Under the pieces are notes generated by a model. The model did not search any database, was not told the DNA's origin, and saw nothing but the letters and a program-made list of their open reading frames with translations. 22,799 nt of DNA from an uncultured Actinomycetes bacterium (lineage in GTDB: Bacteria > Actinomycetota > Thermoleophilia > Solirubrobacterales > Solirubrobacteraceae), in contig CALAQT010000489.1 in NCBI GenBank assembly GCA_937888775.1, forward strand, positions 1-22,799, read 5' to 3'. This document shows positions 7,254 through 14,969 of the stretch, piece by piece (within the stretch, counting starts at the first letter, position 1; each line of letters begins with the position of its first letter). The translations under genes were made by a program, and so were the position numbers.

Positions 7254-8467
7254 TCGGACTTGAGACAATGCGGATCGCCTGGGGTGGGATCACCGCGAAC
7301 AAGCTGCGCTCCGGGCTGACGATCCTCGGGATGACGATCGGGGTCGCCTCGGTGATCATCCTGATCGCGGTCGGCAACGGCTCCTCAAACGCCGTCAAGT
7401 CCCAGATCCAGTCACTCGGAACCAACGTTCTGCTAGTGCAGACGGGCGCCGGACGCGGCGGCCCACGCGCGTCCAGCTCGGCCACCATCTCGCTGACCAA
7501 GGCCGACGCAGAAGCGCTCCAGAACCCCAACCTCGCACCGGATGTCAAGAGCGCCTCGCCTGTGGCGAACGCGAGCAGCGTAAAACTCGTCTACAACGGC
7601 ACCAGCTTCGAACCATCGTCATTCGTGGGCACGACGCCCTCTTACTTGACCGCCCACAGCTACAAGGTCGCCGAAGGTGCTTCGTTCACCTCCGAAGACG
7701 TGACCACGCACAGGCGCGTGGCGGTCATTGGCCAAGAAGTCGTGCAGGAACTGTTCGCCGGGGGCAGCGCCGTCGGGCAGAACATCAAGGTCAATGGCAG
7801 CAACTTCGAAGTGGTTGGCGTCCTGGCCAAAAAGGGAACGAACGGCACCACCAACGAGGACAACGTCGTGATGGCTCCGATCACCACGGTGCAGAGCACG
7901 CTTACCGGCGCCGGGTCGATCAACTCGGTCACGGTCGAGGCGAAGTCCGAATCCGCGCTCAACGCCGCCGAAGGCGAGGTTACGCAGATCATCGAGGAAC
8001 GCCACAAGATCAAGAACACCTCCGAACCGGGGTTCAGTGTGCTCAACCAGGGGTCGCTGCTGTCAACCTCGAGCTCATCCAGCAGCGTGTTCACCACCCT
8101 GCTGGGAGAGGTCGCCGCGATCTCGCTGCTGGTCGGCGGGATCGGCGTCATGAACATCATGCTCGTGAGCGTCACCGAGCGCACACGCGAGATCGGGATC
8201 CGCAAGGCGATCGGGGCCAGGCGCTCGGACATTCTCACGCAGTTCTTGACGGAGGCCGTGCTGGTCTCCCTGATCGGCGGCCTGACCGGCGTCGCCGTCG
8301 GCGTGCTCGGTAGCCAGTTCAAGATCGCCGGGGTGCAGCCGGAGATCGCGACGTACTCGATCTTCCTCGCCTTCGGCGCGGCGGCGCTGTCCGGGCTGTT
8401 CTTCGGCACCTACCCAGCAGCGCGCGCCGCGCGGCTGAGACCGATAGAGGCACTGCGCTTTGAGTGA
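7250..8467 (+). CDS. MacB/FtsX-fold ABC transporter permease
   Basis: This 405-residue permease has the classical layout. The N-terminus is MRIAWGGITANKLRSGLTILGM, leading into TM1 (about 20-42). An extracytoplasmic MacB-PCD-type domain of about 235 residues follows. The last 120 residues hold three C-terminal helices: LLGEVAAISLLVGGIGVMNI, then the conserved cytoplasmic loop ERTREIGIRKAIGARRSDIL, FLTEAVLVSLIGGLTG, and a final helix ending in AARLRPIEALRFE. In this family ATP hydrolysis drives mechanotransmission to the extracytoplasmic side. The GTG start overlaps the ATPase stop. The adaptor, ATPase and permease are thus strictly coupled and form one exporter; the cargo is not evident. Confidence 0.93.
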   Translation: MIGLETMRIAWGGITANKLRSGLTILGMTIGVASVIILIAVGNGSSNAVKSQIQSLGTNVLLVQTGAGRGGPRASSSATISLTKADAEALQNPNLAPDVKSASPVANASSVKLVYNGTSFEPSSFVGTTPSYLTAHSYKVAEGASFTSEDVTTHRRVAVIGQEVVQELFAGGSAVGQNIKVNGSNFEVVGVLAKKGTNGTTNEDNVVMAPITTVQSTLTGAGSINSVTVEAKSESALNAAEGEVTQIIEERHKIKNTSEPGFSVLNQGSLLSTSSSSSSVFTTLLGEVAAISLLVGGIGVMNIMLVSVTERTREIGIRKAIGARRSDILTQFLTEAVLVSLIGGLTGVAVGVLGSQFKIAGVQPEIATYSIFLAFGAAALSGLFFGTYPAARAARLRPIEALRFE

Positions 8468-8495
8468 GCAACCTTCCCCCATCCAGGAGCCCGCC

Positions 8496-9197
8496 ATGCC
8501 CGACGAGCAACAGACAGCCCACGACAGTCCAGCCTACGATCCCGCCGTACAGACGCCGGAGACGCTCGCGTATGAGCCGATCGAGGACGAGCAAGACCAG
8601 TGGGCCGAGGAGCCCGAGGAGCTCGAGCTGCCTGCCCGGCCGCGCCGACGGCTGCTGACACCAATCCCGCTCGCGCTGCTCGGCGTGCTGCTGATCGCTG
8701 CCGGGTTCATCGCCGGCGTGCAAGTCCAGAAGGGCCAAACCTCCTCCGGGTCCCCCGGCGGCGCCCCAGCGGGCCTTGCCTCACGCTTCGCGGCGCTTCG
8801 CGGCGGCACGTCGAGCACCGGCAAAACCCCAGCGGGCGTCACTGCGGGCGGCTTCCCTGGCGCCGGCACGGGCGCCGGCCGTCCGACTTCCGGCACCGTG
8901 GCCTACCTAGACGGGAACACACTGTATGTGACGAACTCCGAAGGCAACACCGTCAAGGTCAAAACCTCACCGAGCACGAGCGTTACTAAGACCGTGAAGA
9001 CGAAAGTCAAGGGTATCTACCCCGGCGAAACAGTGACGGTCACCGGCGCCACCGGCACGAATGGGACCGTCAGCGCCGAATCGATCAGCGTCGGCTCGTC
9101 AGGCACGGGTCTCGCGGCGCTGCTCGGCGGCGGCGGCTCCGGCGCAACCAGCAGCCCAAGCAGCGGTGGCTCATCGGCGCTGTTCGGCTCTGGCTAG
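8496..9197 (+). CDS. Single-pass membrane protein with extracytoplasmic small beta domain (DUF5666-like)
   Basis: This protein has 233 residues: an acidic cytoplasmic N-terminus (about 1-48), an Arg-rich stop, one transmembrane helix (LTPIPLALLGVLLIAAGFIAGVQV, about 54-77), a Gly/Ser/Ala-rich linker and a beta-rich domain. That domain runs from SGTVAYLDGNTLYVTNSEG to TVSAESISVG at about 132-205. The pattern 'G.V....g..l.v....G..v.v....t' followed by 'v..i..Ge.v.V.G' recalls OB-like DUF5666 domains. I prefer the ATG at 8496, with AGGAG at 8485-8489, over the TTG at 8460 that overlaps the permease stop. It is the fourth gene of the export operon, so it may be an accessory of the transporter. 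Function unknown. Confidence 0.75.
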   Translation: MPDEQQTAHDSPAYDPAVQTPETLAYEPIEDEQDQWAEEPEELELPARPRRRLLTPIPLALLGVLLIAAGFIAGVQVQKGQTSSGSPGGAPAGLASRFAALRGGTSSTGKTPAGVTAGGFPGAGTGAGRPTSGTVAYLDGNTLYVTNSEGNTVKVKTSPSTSVTKTVKTKVKGIYPGETVTVTGATGTNGTVSAESISVGSSGTGLAALLGGGGSGATSSPSSGGSSALFGSG

Positions 9198-9231
9198 AGC
9201 AATACGACAACTCTCAAACAAGGAACGATAG

Positions 9232-9909
9232 ATGCCCACTCACCCGCCTCGCACTTATCAACCAACAAGCCGCCACCGCACCCGGCCGGTCCTCGCCCTG
9301 CTGGGCCTTGGTGCCTGCCTGATGCTAGCGGCGTGCGGAAGCTCCTCCGGCAGCGGCGGTAGCACCAACTCCGCGAACAGCAAATCGGCGACAACGTCGA
9401 GCAACGCCCGTGGGGCTGGCTCCAACAGGTCGACGGCGCTCCGCGAATGCCTGCAAAAGCAGGGCATCACGCTCCCCTCCGCGCCCGCCGGCGGCAACCC
9501 CCAATCGTCTGGGTCGGCGCCCCCAGCCGGTGGTGGATTCAAACTGCCCAAAGGCGAGAGTGCCGCGCAGCTGCAAGCCGCGCTGAAGAAATGCGGTGGC
9601 GGGAACTTCCCGGCCGGCGGAGCCGCGCAGTTCCGCGGCGCCGGTTCAAGCAAGACGTTTGCGAAATTCACGGCCTGCATGCGTGAAAACGGTGTCGACC
9701 TGCCTGCAGCGAACACCTCGGGCAAAGGCCCCGTGTTCGACACCAAGGGCATCAATACGAGCAGCACGGCCTTCAAGAGCGCCGAGAGCAAGTGCCGCAG
9801 CGACCTCGGCCCAGCCGCCGGGGGCGGTGGGCCGTCGAGCGGCGGTGGACCTCCGCCGAGCGGCGAAGCTCCGGCCGGCGGCGCTCCGCCCACGGGCGAA
9901 GAAGGCTAG
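9232..9909 (+). CDS. Putative lipoprotein with two Cys-pair repeats
   Basis: This 225-residue protein has a type II signal peptide: a basic stretch, VLALLGLGACLMLAACGSS, with lipobox LAAC and Cys35 as the lipidated residue. It contains two similar units. One is LRECLQKQGITLPSA, followed by AALKKCGGG. The other is FTACMRENGVDLPAA, followed by SAESKCRSD. Each has a Cys near an 'NG-(I/V)-(T/D)-LP' motif and a second Cys 40-50 residues later, suggesting one disulfide per unit. Linkers and the C-terminus are Gly/Pro/Ser-rich. AAGGAA lies 6 nt before the ATG (9220-9225). The 34-nt gap to the previous gene puts it in the same operon. It may be a surface partner of the exporter, but the family function is not known to me. 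Confidence 0.78.
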   Translation: MPTHPPRTYQPTSRHRTRPVLALLGLGACLMLAACGSSSGSGGSTNSANSKSATTSSNARGAGSNRSTALRECLQKQGITLPSAPAGGNPQSSGSAPPAGGGFKLPKGESAAQLQAALKKCGGGNFPAGGAAQFRGAGSSKTFAKFTACMRENGVDLPAANTSGKGPVFDTKGINTSSTAFKSAESKCRSDLGPAAGGGGPSSGGGPPPSGEAPAGGAPPTGEEG

Positions 9910-9932
9910 TCCGAGATGACCGAAGTGTCGGT

Positions 9933-12392
9933 ATGGCGGGCGTGATCACCGCTCGCAAGCGGATCCTGCGTGCAGTGCTCTCCGCTCTCGCCGCCGGCAT
10001 GGCCGGCCCGCTGACCGGCTCCGCGCTCGCCGTGAACACGACGGCGAGCGCCGCCGACTCGGCTACGACCCCGACGACGACGTCCACCTCAGCCGAACCC
10101 GGTCCGGAAGCGAGCAGTGGCGATTCGTCGTCGACGAGCTCCACCTCGACCACGGAAGCGACGACGACCACACCGGCCACGACCACGACCACGACGGCAA
10201 CAGCCCCGCCCGCCAGCACTCCCGCCGCGCCTGATGTCGAAGGGGCGCCCACGGTAGTGCACCAGCGAGAACAGCAGAAGACCGCCGGCATGGGCGAACC
10301 GAGCACGAGCGCCAGTCCGAACACCAGCAAGAAGCCCAGCAAGAAGAAGACGACCACGGTGAGCAAGACCCCATCCAGCGCCAAGAAGTCTGCAGCTGAA
10401 AACAAGGTTGCCCGCACCCCTGAATCGGTGGCCGAGGAAGGGGTGCTCGCCGCGGCGCTGGACTCCTCGGCAGCCTCTGCGCAGGCGCTCGACTTCTACC
10501 GCATACCTTTGTTCTTGCTGCCGGTCTACAAGGCCGCCGCCGTCCAGTACGGCGTCCCGTGGCAGGTGCTGGCCGCGATCAACGAAGTCGAGACCGCCTA
10601 CGGCAACGACCTGTCGGTCTCCACGGCGGGCGCGGTTGGATGGATGCAGTTCATGCCCAGCACATGGCTGCAATACGGCGTGGACGCCCTCGACGCCGGC
10701 TACGCCGACCCGTACAACCCTGTGGATGCGATCTTCGCCGCGGCGCGGTACCTGCGAGCCGCCGGCGCCCGGACCGATCTACGTGCGGCGATCCTTGCCT
10801 ACAACCACTCCGAGGAATACGCCAGCTCGGTTCTGCTCCGGGCTATGCTGATCTCCGCCTACCCCAAGACCGTGATCTCGACCTTGACTGGGCTGATCGA
10901 CGCTCGCCTACCCGTGACCGGCAAACGGCTCGTGTGGAGCACGCCGGTCGGAGCGGCCTCCTCGACTTCGAGTGCGACCGCAGGCGCGAGCGCGATCCCG
11001 AGCAAGGTCTCGAGCGCCAGCACCCCTGGCTCAACGGCGGCGCCGTCGCCGACCGCCGCCGCGGCGGCCAGCACATCAGGCCCCGCCGCCTCCCCGAAGT
11101 CGCTCGACTTTGACGAGTTGACCACCGCTCCGAACGCATCGGTCGTAGCCGTCGAGGATGGACGCATCGTGAAGATCGGCGACTCGCACCGACTCGGAAA
11201 GTATCTGGTGCTGCGTGACGTCTACGGCGACGTGTTCACGTACGCCGGACTCGGCAGCATTGCCCACAGCTACTCGTCGGAGAACTCCGTGAGCACGCCG
11301 ACGAAGTCCCCCGTGGTGGAAGCGGCCAGCACCCGAGCGCCCATCCCAACGCAGCCCGCCACCGCGGGAACCCAGCCGCCTCTCGAGGAGACATCGGCGC
11401 AGAGCAGCCTCCTCTCCTCCAGCCTCGGCCAGCTGTCAGTGTCGTTGACTGCCGAGGCACAAGTGTCTGCCGGGAGGTCCACCGCCCGCGCCGCTGCCGC
11501 ACGTACGGCCAGTAAGGCAAAGCAGGGCACAGCTAAGAATGTCGCGCTGCGGCGCGGATCGGTGGTCGCAAGCGGCACCGTGCTCGGCCAAGTGAGCATT
11601 CCCAGCGGCGATCGCGATGGTCACCTGCGCTTTGCTATTCAGCCCGCGGGCGACACGAGCACGATCGACCCAGGCCCGGTGCTGGCCAACTGGAAGCAAC
11701 TGCAAACGGCACTGCACCCGCAGGGAGCCAAGGCAACAAACGCCCTGCTCGGGGCAACCACGAGCGATCTCTTTTTGATGTCCAAGCACCAGCTCGAGAG
11801 CACCGTACTCGCGGACCCCGATATCACGATGACCGCCTGCGACCGCCGGGAAGTAGCGGCCGGCAGGGTCGACAAGCGCGTGCTCGCGGTGCTTGCCTTC
11901 CTCTCGCGCAGTGGCCTGGCCCCGACCGTCAGCGCGCTGCGCTGCGGACAGGATCAATACACGGCATCCGCTGCCCTCTCTGCGCAACACAACGGCGACG
12001 CCGTGGACATCGCGGCGATCAACGGCATTGCGATCGCGCACCACCAAGGAGCCGGCACGATCACCGATCTGACGATCCGTGCGCTGCTGACGCTGCCGAG
12101 CGGATTCGTGCCCCACGAAATCGTCAGCCTGACGCGGTACCCGGGGGCGAGCAACACGCACGCCGAGGCGTCTTCCGCGAAGGAGATCCGTCTCCAGTTC
12201 AGCCCGACCACGGCGTCCGCCGCGCACCTCGCGCGCGCCGGGCGCAACGCGCCGGCGCCGCTTGAGACTGCCACGAGCGCACTGAGCGCCGCTCAGTGGA
12301 ACCAGTTGATGACGCGGGTGGCAGCGTTGCCGGCCCCGACCGTCGTTACCAAGCCGAGCTCCGCCGCCGTCACCGACCCGGGGCGTGGCTAA
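9933..12392 (+). CDS. Secreted multidomain lytic transglycosylase-type protein
   Basis: This protein has 819 residues. A signal peptide (about 5-33, RKRILRAVLSALAAG) is followed by a Thr/Ser-rich, then Lys-rich linker to about 160. A MltB/SLT-type transglycosylase domain spans about 185-310: WQVLAAINEVETAYG with the likely catalytic Glu220 in VET, then AGAVGWMQFMPSTW, YNPVDAIFAAARYL and AILAYNHS. A second Ala/Ser/Thr linker leads to a split region resembling a degenerate M23/LytM fold (VVAVEDGRIVKIGD near 405; GHLRFAIQPAG near 565). A C-terminal domain (about 620-755) holds GDAVDIAAINGIAI and TIRALLTLPSG. The catalytic metal ligands of both peptidase-like parts appear altered. The protein should cut peptidoglycan glycan strands outside the cell. 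The ATG at 9933 is the first start after the lipoprotein stop (9909), so the gene probably belongs to the same operon. It converges on the histidine kinase gene, leaving 12 bp. Confidence 0.82.
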   Translation: MAGVITARKRILRAVLSALAAGMAGPLTGSALAVNTTASAADSATTPTTTSTSAEPGPEASSGDSSSTSSTSTTEATTTTPATTTTTTATAPPASTPAAPDVEGAPTVVHQREQQKTAGMGEPSTSASPNTSKKPSKKKTTTVSKTPSSAKKSAAENKVARTPESVAEEGVLAAALDSSAASAQALDFYRIPLFLLPVYKAAAVQYGVPWQVLAAINEVETAYGNDLSVSTAGAVGWMQFMPSTWLQYGVDALDAGYADPYNPVDAIFAAARYLRAAGARTDLRAAILAYNHSEEYASSVLLRAMLISAYPKTVISTLTGLIDARLPVTGKRLVWSTPVGAASSTSSATAGASAIPSKVSSASTPGSTAAPSPTAAAAASTSGPAASPKSLDFDELTTAPNASVVAVEDGRIVKIGDSHRLGKYLVLRDVYGDVFTYAGLGSIAHSYSSENSVSTPTKSPVVEAASTRAPIPTQPATAGTQPPLEETSAQSSLLSSSLGQLSVSLTAEAQVSAGRSTARAAAARTASKAKQGTAKNVALRRGSVVASGTVLGQVSIPSGDRDGHLRFAIQPAGDTSTIDPGPVLANWKQLQTALHPQGAKATNALLGATTSDLFLMSKHQLESTVLADPDITMTACDRREVAAGRVDKRVLAVLAFLSRSGLAPTVSALRCGQDQYTASAALSAQHNGDAVDIAAINGIAIAHHQGAGTITDLTIRALLTLPSGFVPHEIVSLTRYPGASNTHAEASSAKEIRLQFSPTTASAAHLARAGRNAPAPLETATSALSAAQWNQLMTRVAALPAPTVVTKPSSAAVTDPGRG

Positions 12393-12404
12393 CGTCCCGG
12401 TCGC

Positions 12405-13829
12405 TCACGCCGTCGAAGTGGTCGGCGGGTGTGGGCGACCGTTCTGTGTTACCGGGGCACCGAAGCTCACGGTTAGACGGGCGCCGCCGCCGGGCGCGTT
12501 CTCGGCCTTGACGTAGCCTCCGTGTGCTTCGGCGGCCTGGCGCACGATTGCGAGCCCGAGCCCGGAACCGGGGAGCTTGCGGGCCCGGTCGGCTCGATAG
12601 AAACGGTCGAACACGAACGGGAGATCGGACTCCTGAAAGCCCGGTCCGTGATCGCGAACGCTCAGCACCCCCTCTCGTAGGCTGATCTCGATCGTACCGT
12701 CGGCGGGGCTCCACTTGCGGGCGTTGTCGAGCAGGTTCGAGACCGCGCGGTTGATGCGATCCGCCTCGCCGCGGAGGACGGTCGGCTCGAGGCTCACCTG
12801 CAGCTGTACCTCGCCGCGTCTGTGGGTTCGCTGCACCGCGTACTCGACGATCTGGTCGAGGTGCACGGCATCGTTGGCCGGCTCTGTCTGGGTCTCGCGC
12901 GCGAGCTCGACAACATCGCTGACAAGTGAGGTCAGCTCGTCGAGTTCCTCGACGATGTCGTCCTGGATGCTCGCTTGATCCTCCGCGGGAAGACGGTCGG
13001 CTTCGCGCAGGATCTGGATGTTCCCGCGCAGCGTCGCGATCGGTGTGCGTAGCTCGTGGCTCGCGTCGGCGACGAGATGTCGCTGGGCCTGCACGGAGCG
13101 CTCCAGCACGTCAAGGGTGCGATTGAAGCTCGCCGCGAGCCGAGCAATCTCGTCATGGCCCGTGACATCCAGCCGCTGAGAGAGATCGAGCGTGTCGCTC
13201 AAGACCTCCGCTCGTCTCGTGAACCGCGCGACCGGCACCAGCGCCGTACGCGCCACCAGGGCGCCGAGAACGGCTGCGATCGCGATACCGGCCAGGCCCA
13301 CGAGTGCGAGCAAAATCAGGATCTCGTTCAGCTCGTGGTCGACCTGGGTGAGCGGCAACGCGATCAGGACCGCGCCTAGCGACCCAGCGCCCACCGTGAT
13401 CACACGCAGATGGGTGCCCTTGACAGTCCGATCAGACATTGCCCGCCCGCTGCCGCGCGCCGCGATCGCCCGGTCCCGAGCGCTGGGTGGGATCCTCGGC
13501 GAGGAGCCCTGCCCGCCTGGAACACTGATCTGACCGCTCTTGGACACGAACTGGACATAGCCGGAGGCGGCACCGAACTGAGGGGGCTTGACAGCCCGAG
13601 GGAACCCGGCCGGCAACTTCGCGCCACGCGGCAGACCACCACGAGCAAACGCCGCGGCTGGAGGCAGACCACCAACGCCGGTGAATATCTGGGCGCGCTG
13701 ACGCAGATACCCGTCGACCTGGCCACGCAGATCGGCACGGACTACGACATACACGGTCACCGCGGCACCCAGCACCGCCAGCACGACCGCGAGTCCCGCG
13801 ACGGCCGCGATCCGCGCACGCAAAGTCAT
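12405..13829 (-). CDS. Sensor histidine kinase (HAMP, MprB/TcrY type)
   Basis: This is a 474-residue orthodox sensor kinase. TM1 is at about 7-30, followed by an extracytoplasmic sensor segment of about 130 residues with Gly/Pro- and basic-rich patches, and TM2 at about 168-193. HAMP lies at about 195-245 and the HisKA domain has His258 in HLVADASHELRTP. The ATPase domain contains the N box NLLDNARKWSP, G1 DHGPGF, the F box FVFDRFYRA and G2 GSGLGLAIV. It autophosphorylates and passes phosphate to the response regulator encoded immediately upstream; the ATG overlaps that gene's stop (ATGA, 13826-13829). Its position opposite the export and peptidoglycan-hydrolase block suggests it senses envelope state or a compound handled by the exporter; this is inference. 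Confidence 0.95.
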   Translation of the reverse strand: MTLRARIAAVAGLAVVLAVLGAAVTVYVVVRADLRGQVDGYLRQRAQIFTGVGGLPPAAAFARGGLPRGAKLPAGFPRAVKPPQFGAASGYVQFVSKSGQISVPGGQGSSPRIPPSARDRAIAARGSGRAMSDRTVKGTHLRVITVGAGSLGAVLIALPLTQVDHELNEILILLALVGLAGIAIAAVLGALVARTALVPVARFTRRAEVLSDTLDLSQRLDVTGHDEIARLAASFNRTLDVLERSVQAQRHLVADASHELRTPIATLRGNIQILREADRLPAEDQASIQDDIVEELDELTSLVSDVVELARETQTEPANDAVHLDQIVEYAVQRTHRRGEVQLQVSLEPTVLRGEADRINRAVSNLLDNARKWSPADGTIEISLREGVLSVRDHGPGFQESDLPFVFDRFYRADRARKLPGSGLGLAIVRQAAEAHGGYVKAENAPGGGARLTVSFGAPVTQNGRPHPPTTSTA

Positions 13830-14509
13830 GGCTCACGCAACACGTATCCGACGCCCCACACGGTCTGGATCAGCGGCCGAGCGCCTACGTCCTCGAGCTT
13901 GCGTCGCAGATAGCCGACATACACCCGCAGCGCGTTCGAGGACGCTCCAAAGTCATAGCCCCACACGCGCTTATAGATATGGCTGTGAGACATCACCTGC
14001 CCAGGGTTCAACATGAACAGCTCGAGCAGCTGGTACTCGGTGCGCGTCAACTCCGTGAATCGATCCCCAACGAGCGCGCCGTACCTTGCGGAGTCCAGCT
14101 GGATCTCAGCAAACGAGAGTAGCTTCGGCGGCGCATCGTCAGGCATCTCGCGACTACGGCGCAGCAACGCTCGCAGACGCGCCTTCAGCTCCTCCACATC
14201 AAAGGGCTTGACCATGTAGTCATCGGCGCCGACGTCCAGGCCCTCGACGCGGTCGCTGATCGCGCTACGCGCGGTGAGCATCAAGATCGGCACTCGCTCC
14301 CCGACCCGTCGCACGCCCCGGCACACCTCCAAGCCGTCTATATCGGGCATACCCACGTCCAGCAGCACCACGTCGGGAACATCGCTCGTGATCAAATCGA
14401 ATGCCTCAGCGCCACCGTCAGCGGTCTGCACCTCATAGCCGTCCAGGGTCAACACGCGGCGCAGCATTTCGCGCACACCACGCTCGTCATCGACGACAAG
14501 GGCTCTCAC
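13826..14509 (-). CDS. OmpR-family response regulator (MprA/TcrX type)
   Basis: This protein has 227 residues. The receiver domain (1-118) has acidic residues Asp7 and Asp8, phospho-acceptor Asp51 (VVLLDVGMPDIDG), Thr79 and Lys101 (YMVKPF). A winged-helix DNA-binding domain (about 130-227) has FTELTRTEYQLLELFMLNPG, the RVWGYDFGASSNALRVYVGYLR recognition region and IQTVWGVGYVL. The GTG at 14507-14509 follows a -10-like CACAAT by 7 nt, so the transcript may be leaderless. The gene is coupled to the kinase gene by ATGA. Proteins of this class bind 11-bp direct repeats; such repeats lie about 40 bp upstream of this gene and before the peptidase gene and the export operon. Confidence 0.95.
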   Translation of the reverse strand: MRALVVDDERGVREMLRRVLTLDGYEVQTADGGAEAFDLITSDVPDVVLLDVGMPDIDGLEVCRGVRRVGERVPILMLTARSAISDRVEGLDVGADDYMVKPFDVEELKARLRALLRRSREMPDDAPPKLLSFAEIQLDSARYGALVGDRFTELTRTEYQLLELFMLNPGQVMSHSHIYKRVWGYDFGASSNALRVYVGYLRRKLEDVGARPLIQTVWGVGYVLREP

Positions 14510-14516
14510 GCCAGTA

Positions 14517-14522
14517 ATTGTG
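14517..14522 (-). promoter_or_regulatory. Predicted -10 element of the response regulator gene
   Basis: CACAAT on the minus strand lies 7 nt before the GTG start at 14509, giving a predicted transcription start at or next to the start codon. No -35 consensus is seen 17 bp upstream, which fits a promoter that needs an activator bound at the repeats at 14549-14570. Confidence 0.4.
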
Positions 14523-14548
14523 ACCGGCCGCCGCCGCCCCTCGGCCGA

Positions 14549-14570
14549 TTCCTACACTCTCCTTACATCT
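14549..14570. promoter_or_regulatory. Two 11-bp tandem repeats upstream of the two-component genes
   Basis: TTCCTACACTC (14549-14559) is followed directly by TCCTTACATCT (14560-14570), read on the + strand. Fifteen of the first 18 bases are identical to 3053-3070 in the peptidase array. The site lies about 40-60 bp upstream of the predicted start of transcription of the response regulator, a normal place for an OmpR-type activator. Its orientation relative to the gene is opposite to that at the other two sites. Confidence 0.45.
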
Positions 14571-14876
14571 GACGACACGAGCAATCCCCGCAGCTCGTCA
14601 ACACCATCCTGAGCCGAGCCGGCTTCGACGGGGGCTTTGATGCTGTTGGTGCTTTCGCGCCGATACGGACCCCAAGGTGGCCGAACCGGCCAACGGATTC
14701 TCCGTCGAACGCTCGGCCGCCTCACGACCTGGCGTGTCAGGGGGCCGCCGAAGACGCCCCAAAACCAGCCCCGGCGACCGCCAGACGACCGCTGGGGAAA
14801 CCTGTAGGGAAATCTGGCCGGCCGTCCGCAAGCCCTGCTAAGGTTCTTTTCGTTCGTTTTGCAGGGGTTTCCGAGA
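14571..14876. other. Non-coding stretch beside the tRNA fragment
   Basis: No credible gene is seen. The only structure noted is a 6-bp inverted repeat, CCCTGC/GCAGGG (14833-14838 and 14861-14866), around a T-rich 22-nt loop. It lies next to the tRNA 3' fragment and could be an integrase/excisionase arm site or a terminator. GGGAAA also occurs twice about 13 bp apart near 14795-14816. Confidence 0.4.
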
Positions 14877-14918
14877 TGGGCCCGGCTGGACTCGAACCAG
14901 CGACCTACCGATTATGAG
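14877..14918 (-). repeat. 3' fragment of a CAT-anticodon tRNA (att-site scar)
   Basis: Read on the minus strand, this starts with the anticodon loop CTCATAA. It continues through the 3' anticodon-stem strand, the variable region, a perfect T-arm (CCAGC/GCTGG stem around the TTCGAGT loop) and the 3' acceptor strand CGGGCCC plus discriminator A. Upstream of the anticodon loop the sequence abruptly stops matching: the 5' anticodon stem (CTTGC instead of about ACCGA), D-arm and 5' acceptor strand are absent. It is therefore not a functional tRNA. A 3' block beginning at the anticodon loop is what a tyrosine integrase leaves at the far end of an inserted element. No integrase gene is in the window. 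Confidence 0.72.
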
Positions 14919-14969
14919 GCAAGCCGCCGCCCTGTTTGGCTGCTCGTGATAGCAGGGCGTTCCGCCATA

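Noticed and set aside
14877..14950. Complete tRNA-Met gene on the minus strand
   Set aside because: The anticodon 5' stem, D-arm and 5' acceptor strand are absent, and there is no room for an intron before the neighbouring gene's stop codon.
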